A stretch of 64,000 nt of DNA from Aurantiacibacter poecillastricola (lineage in GTDB: Bacteria > Pseudomonadota > Alphaproteobacteria > Sphingomonadales > Sphingomonadaceae): the NCBI RefSeq assembly GCF_030730945.1, contig NZ_JAVAMS010000003.1, forward strand, positions 124,001-188,000, given 5' to 3'. The number at the start of each line of letters is the position of its first letter. Within the stretch, counting starts at the first letter, position 1. Below, one piece after another: positions 63,507 to 64,000 of the stretch. Both the position numbers and the translations under genes were made by a program. The notes below the pieces were generated by a model. That model did not search any database, was not told the origin of the DNA, and was given only the letters and a program-made list of their open reading frames with translations.

Positions 63507-64000
63507 TCTATCTCGACTATCAGGCCACCACGCCGCTCGCCCCGGAGGCGCGGGACGCCATGCTGCAATGGCTCGACGGGCCGGACGGCTCCGGCTTCGG
63601 CAATCCGCACTCTCCGCACCGCATGGGCAGACAGGCCGCCGCCGCCGTGGACCTGGCGCGGGACAGAGTGGCAGCGCTGTTTCCGCCGAATGGACAGGTG
63701 ATCTTCACCTCGGGCGCGACCGAGGCGATTAACCTCGCCATGCGCGGGTGCCCCGGCAAGGGCGCGATCAGCGTTTCGGCCATCGAACATGCCGCCGTGC
63801 TCGATACCGCCCATGCCATCGGCAAGGCTCACGAATTGAACGTCGCCAAGGACGGGCAGTGCAACGTCAAGCAGGACATTCCGGGCAACACCAAGCTCGT
63901 CTGCGTGATGCAGGTGAACAACGAGATCGGCGTGATCCAGCCCACGGTGGAATTCCACCGCAAGGCTAGGCAAGCAGGCGCGCTCTATCTATGCGACGCG
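63503..64000 (+). CDS. Cysteine desulfurase, second of tandem pair (3' end beyond window)
   Basis: The first 166 codons are present. MIYLDYQATTPLAPEARDAM, IFTSGATEAINLAM and VSAIEHAAVLDT match the N-terminal half of IscS/NifS-like PLP enzymes. The PLP lysine and catalytic cysteine lie past the window end and cannot be checked. The start overlaps the stop of the first desulfurase gene, so both are translated from one mRNA. Confidence 0.9.
   Translation, partial: MIYLDYQATTPLAPEARDAMLQWLDGPDGSGFGNPHSPHRMGRQAAAAVDLARDRVAALFPPNGQVIFTSGATEAINLAMRGCPGKGAISVSAIEHAAVLDTAHAIGKAHELNVAKDGQCNVKQDIPGNTKLVCVMQVNNEIGVIQPTVEFHRKARQAGALYLCDA

Overview
The window is GC-rich, densely coded chromosome from an alphaproteobacterium, most likely Sphingomonadales and probably Erythrobacteraceae (Erythrobacter, Qipengyuania or Altererythrobacter type). 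This assignment is inference from gene order and protein character. The supporting blocks are infA-maf-RNase E/G-like-yacG-tRNA-Phe, hisG-hisD-nusB-thiL beside hppA, a ChvG/ChvI two-component pair with a truncated HprK, RapZ, EIIA and HPr next to pckA, a large TonB-dependent receptor, and tandem cysteine desulfurases. There is no rRNA, CRISPR array, prophage, transposase or clear transferred island. After annotation no gap without a gene exceeds 300 bases. The largest gaps (about 190-275 bases: 241-433, 4223-4442, 16525-16798, 47119-47360, 55780-56011, 57620-57858) are divergent promoter regions or terminators.

Layout. 1-2.1 kb: wrbA (cut by the window edge) divergent from a cyclic-nucleotide-binding/thioredoxin-reductase-like fusion. 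2.1-4.2 kb, minus: tRNA-Phe, yacG, RNase E/G-like, maf, infA. 4.4-11 kb: TonB-dependent receptor with an unusual Gly/Arg-rich insert, flavoprotein, diguanylate cyclase, APC permease. 11-16.5 kb: uvrC, EcsC-like protein, universal stress protein under a likely FNR/FixK box, tesB, cupin-like protein. 16.8-22.5 kb, minus: K+-insensitive H+-pyrophosphatase, then thiL-nusB-hisD-hisG. 22.5-30.5 kb: accessory metabolic genes (DUF2332, epoxide-hydrolase-like, FKBP, pirin, GST, BolA; J-domain protein; MpaB-like; second GST; VOC; DUF1428). 30.5-36.6 kb: HxlR/SCP2 regulator with tandem operators, cobS, M28 peptidase, class A PBP, membrane protein. 36.7-41.8 kb: MDR oxidoreductase-truA-fmt, recR, def, esterase. 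41.8-45.4 kb: entericidin-like lipoprotein, Cys-rich copper-binding four-helix protein, catalase, CPA1 antiporter. 45.4-50.5 kb: fhs, rmuC, SH3-like lipoprotein, esterase. 50.5-57.6 kb: rRNA methyltransferase-like, HPr, EIIA, RapZ, HprK, ChvG, ChvI, divergent from pckA. 57.6-64 kb: glutaminyl cyclase, DUF885 lipoprotein, small membrane protein, TonB, alpha/beta hydrolase, and two cysteine desulfurases, the second cut by the window end.

How the parts work together. The 51.3-57.6 kb block is the clearest regulatory module: envelope sensing (ChvG/ChvI) is physically joined to PTS phosphorelay parts and faces the gluconeogenic gene pckA. A TonB protein and a TonB-dependent receptor both lie in the window but far apart. 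Catalase, the Cys-rich copper protein and the entericidin form a probable stress operon. The most notable structures not explained by genes are a dispersed multi-hairpin repeat (two full copies and one partial), phased operator-like repeats at 30.54 and 41.79 kb, and a two-cysteine domain inserted in the TonB-dependent receptor.
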